Position numbers and translations under genes: made by a program. From NCBI GenBank assembly GCA_013824385.1, contig PNNU01000034.1, positions 1-14,496 of the forward strand: a stretch of DNA of 14,496 nt, read 5' to 3'. Under the pieces are notes generated by a model. The model was not told the origin of the DNA, ran no database searches, and saw only the letters and a list, made by a program, of their open reading frames with translations. Source of the DNA: Anaerolinea sp. (lineage in GTDB: Bacteria > Chloroflexota > Anaerolineae > Anaerolineales > Anaerolineaceae). Shown piece by piece: positions 14,394-14,496 of this stretch; the first letter of the stretch is position 1; the number at the start of each line of letters is the position of its first letter.

Positions 14394-14496
14394 TTTTTTG
14401 GATCCGTTTCTCGATATATTTCATCAAAAAGGAGAGTAGAACTGTCATGGTCAAATACAAAACCGCCAGAGTAATATATGCCTCTTGATATTGAAA
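14383..14496 (-). CDS. Amino-acid ABC transporter permease, C-terminal end
   Basis: The last 37 codons are visible, ending in the reading frame that overlaps the ATPase start by 11 bases. The segment has a hydrophobic stretch (about [19 protein letters not shown]) followed by the basic tail [12 protein letters not shown], which matches the last membrane helix and the cytoplasmic end of HisM/GlnP-type permeases. The N-terminal part and the EAA loop lie off the window. Confidence 0.85.
   Translation of the reverse strand, partial: FQYQEAYITLAVLYLTMTVLLSFLMKYIEKRIQKNER

Overview
The window looks like a stretch of a bacterial chromosome in which every gene I can support lies on the minus strand, so read it from 14496 down to 1. 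The likely source is a Chloroflexota bacterium of the Anaerolineae type. This is an inference from the Thr/Pro/Ala-rich linker that follows the lipobox in a secreted deacetylase, from the mixture of Shine-Dalgarno and apparently leaderless starts, and from the general gene content. No 16S or other decisive marker is present.

Region A (14496-13650) is the end of a polar amino-acid ABC importer: the last 37 residues of a permease, overlapping by 11 bases a complete GlnQ-type ATPase. Region B (13625-8950) starts with a good sigma-70-type promoter and is a tight five-gene run: an M24 Xaa-Pro peptidase, an Est30-like alpha/beta hydrolase, an MFS permease, a metallo-beta-lactamase-fold hydrolase and a secreted polysaccharide deacetylase lipoprotein. 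Spacings range from 30 bases to a 4-base ATGA overlap. The mix suggests peptide/ester turnover, efflux and cell-envelope work, but no single pathway is evident. Region C (8835-6764) holds a hemerythrin-domain protein and a FapA/DUF342 protein.

Region D (about 6720-5380) is an AT-rich accessory patch. It has a RhuM-family gene that seems to have lost its C-terminal half and a GxxExxY PD-(D/E)XK-type protein gene. Between and around them are four copies (three near-complete, one partial) of a GC-rich repeat with core CTCCGCGACTTCGCG; one copy supplies the C-terminal codons of the GxxExxY gene. This patch is the best candidate for something poorly described.

Region E (5358-2320) is a translation-machinery unit: a near-consensus promoter, tRNA-Ala(CGC), tRNA-Ala(GGC), a leucine T-box riboswitch with a CUC specifier and a U-tract terminator, then leuS, closed by a strong hairpin. 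Only about 14 bases separate the second tRNA from Stem I of the T-box, so the tRNAs and leuS leader are probably one transcript. Region F (2267-1) holds a serine beta-lactamase-like lipoprotein, whose promoter suggests a leaderless mRNA, and a creatininase-family amidohydrolase cut by the window edge.

There is no rRNA, CRISPR array, insertion-sequence transposase or prophage in the window. No gene-free stretch exceeds 300 bases once the T-box leader is counted.
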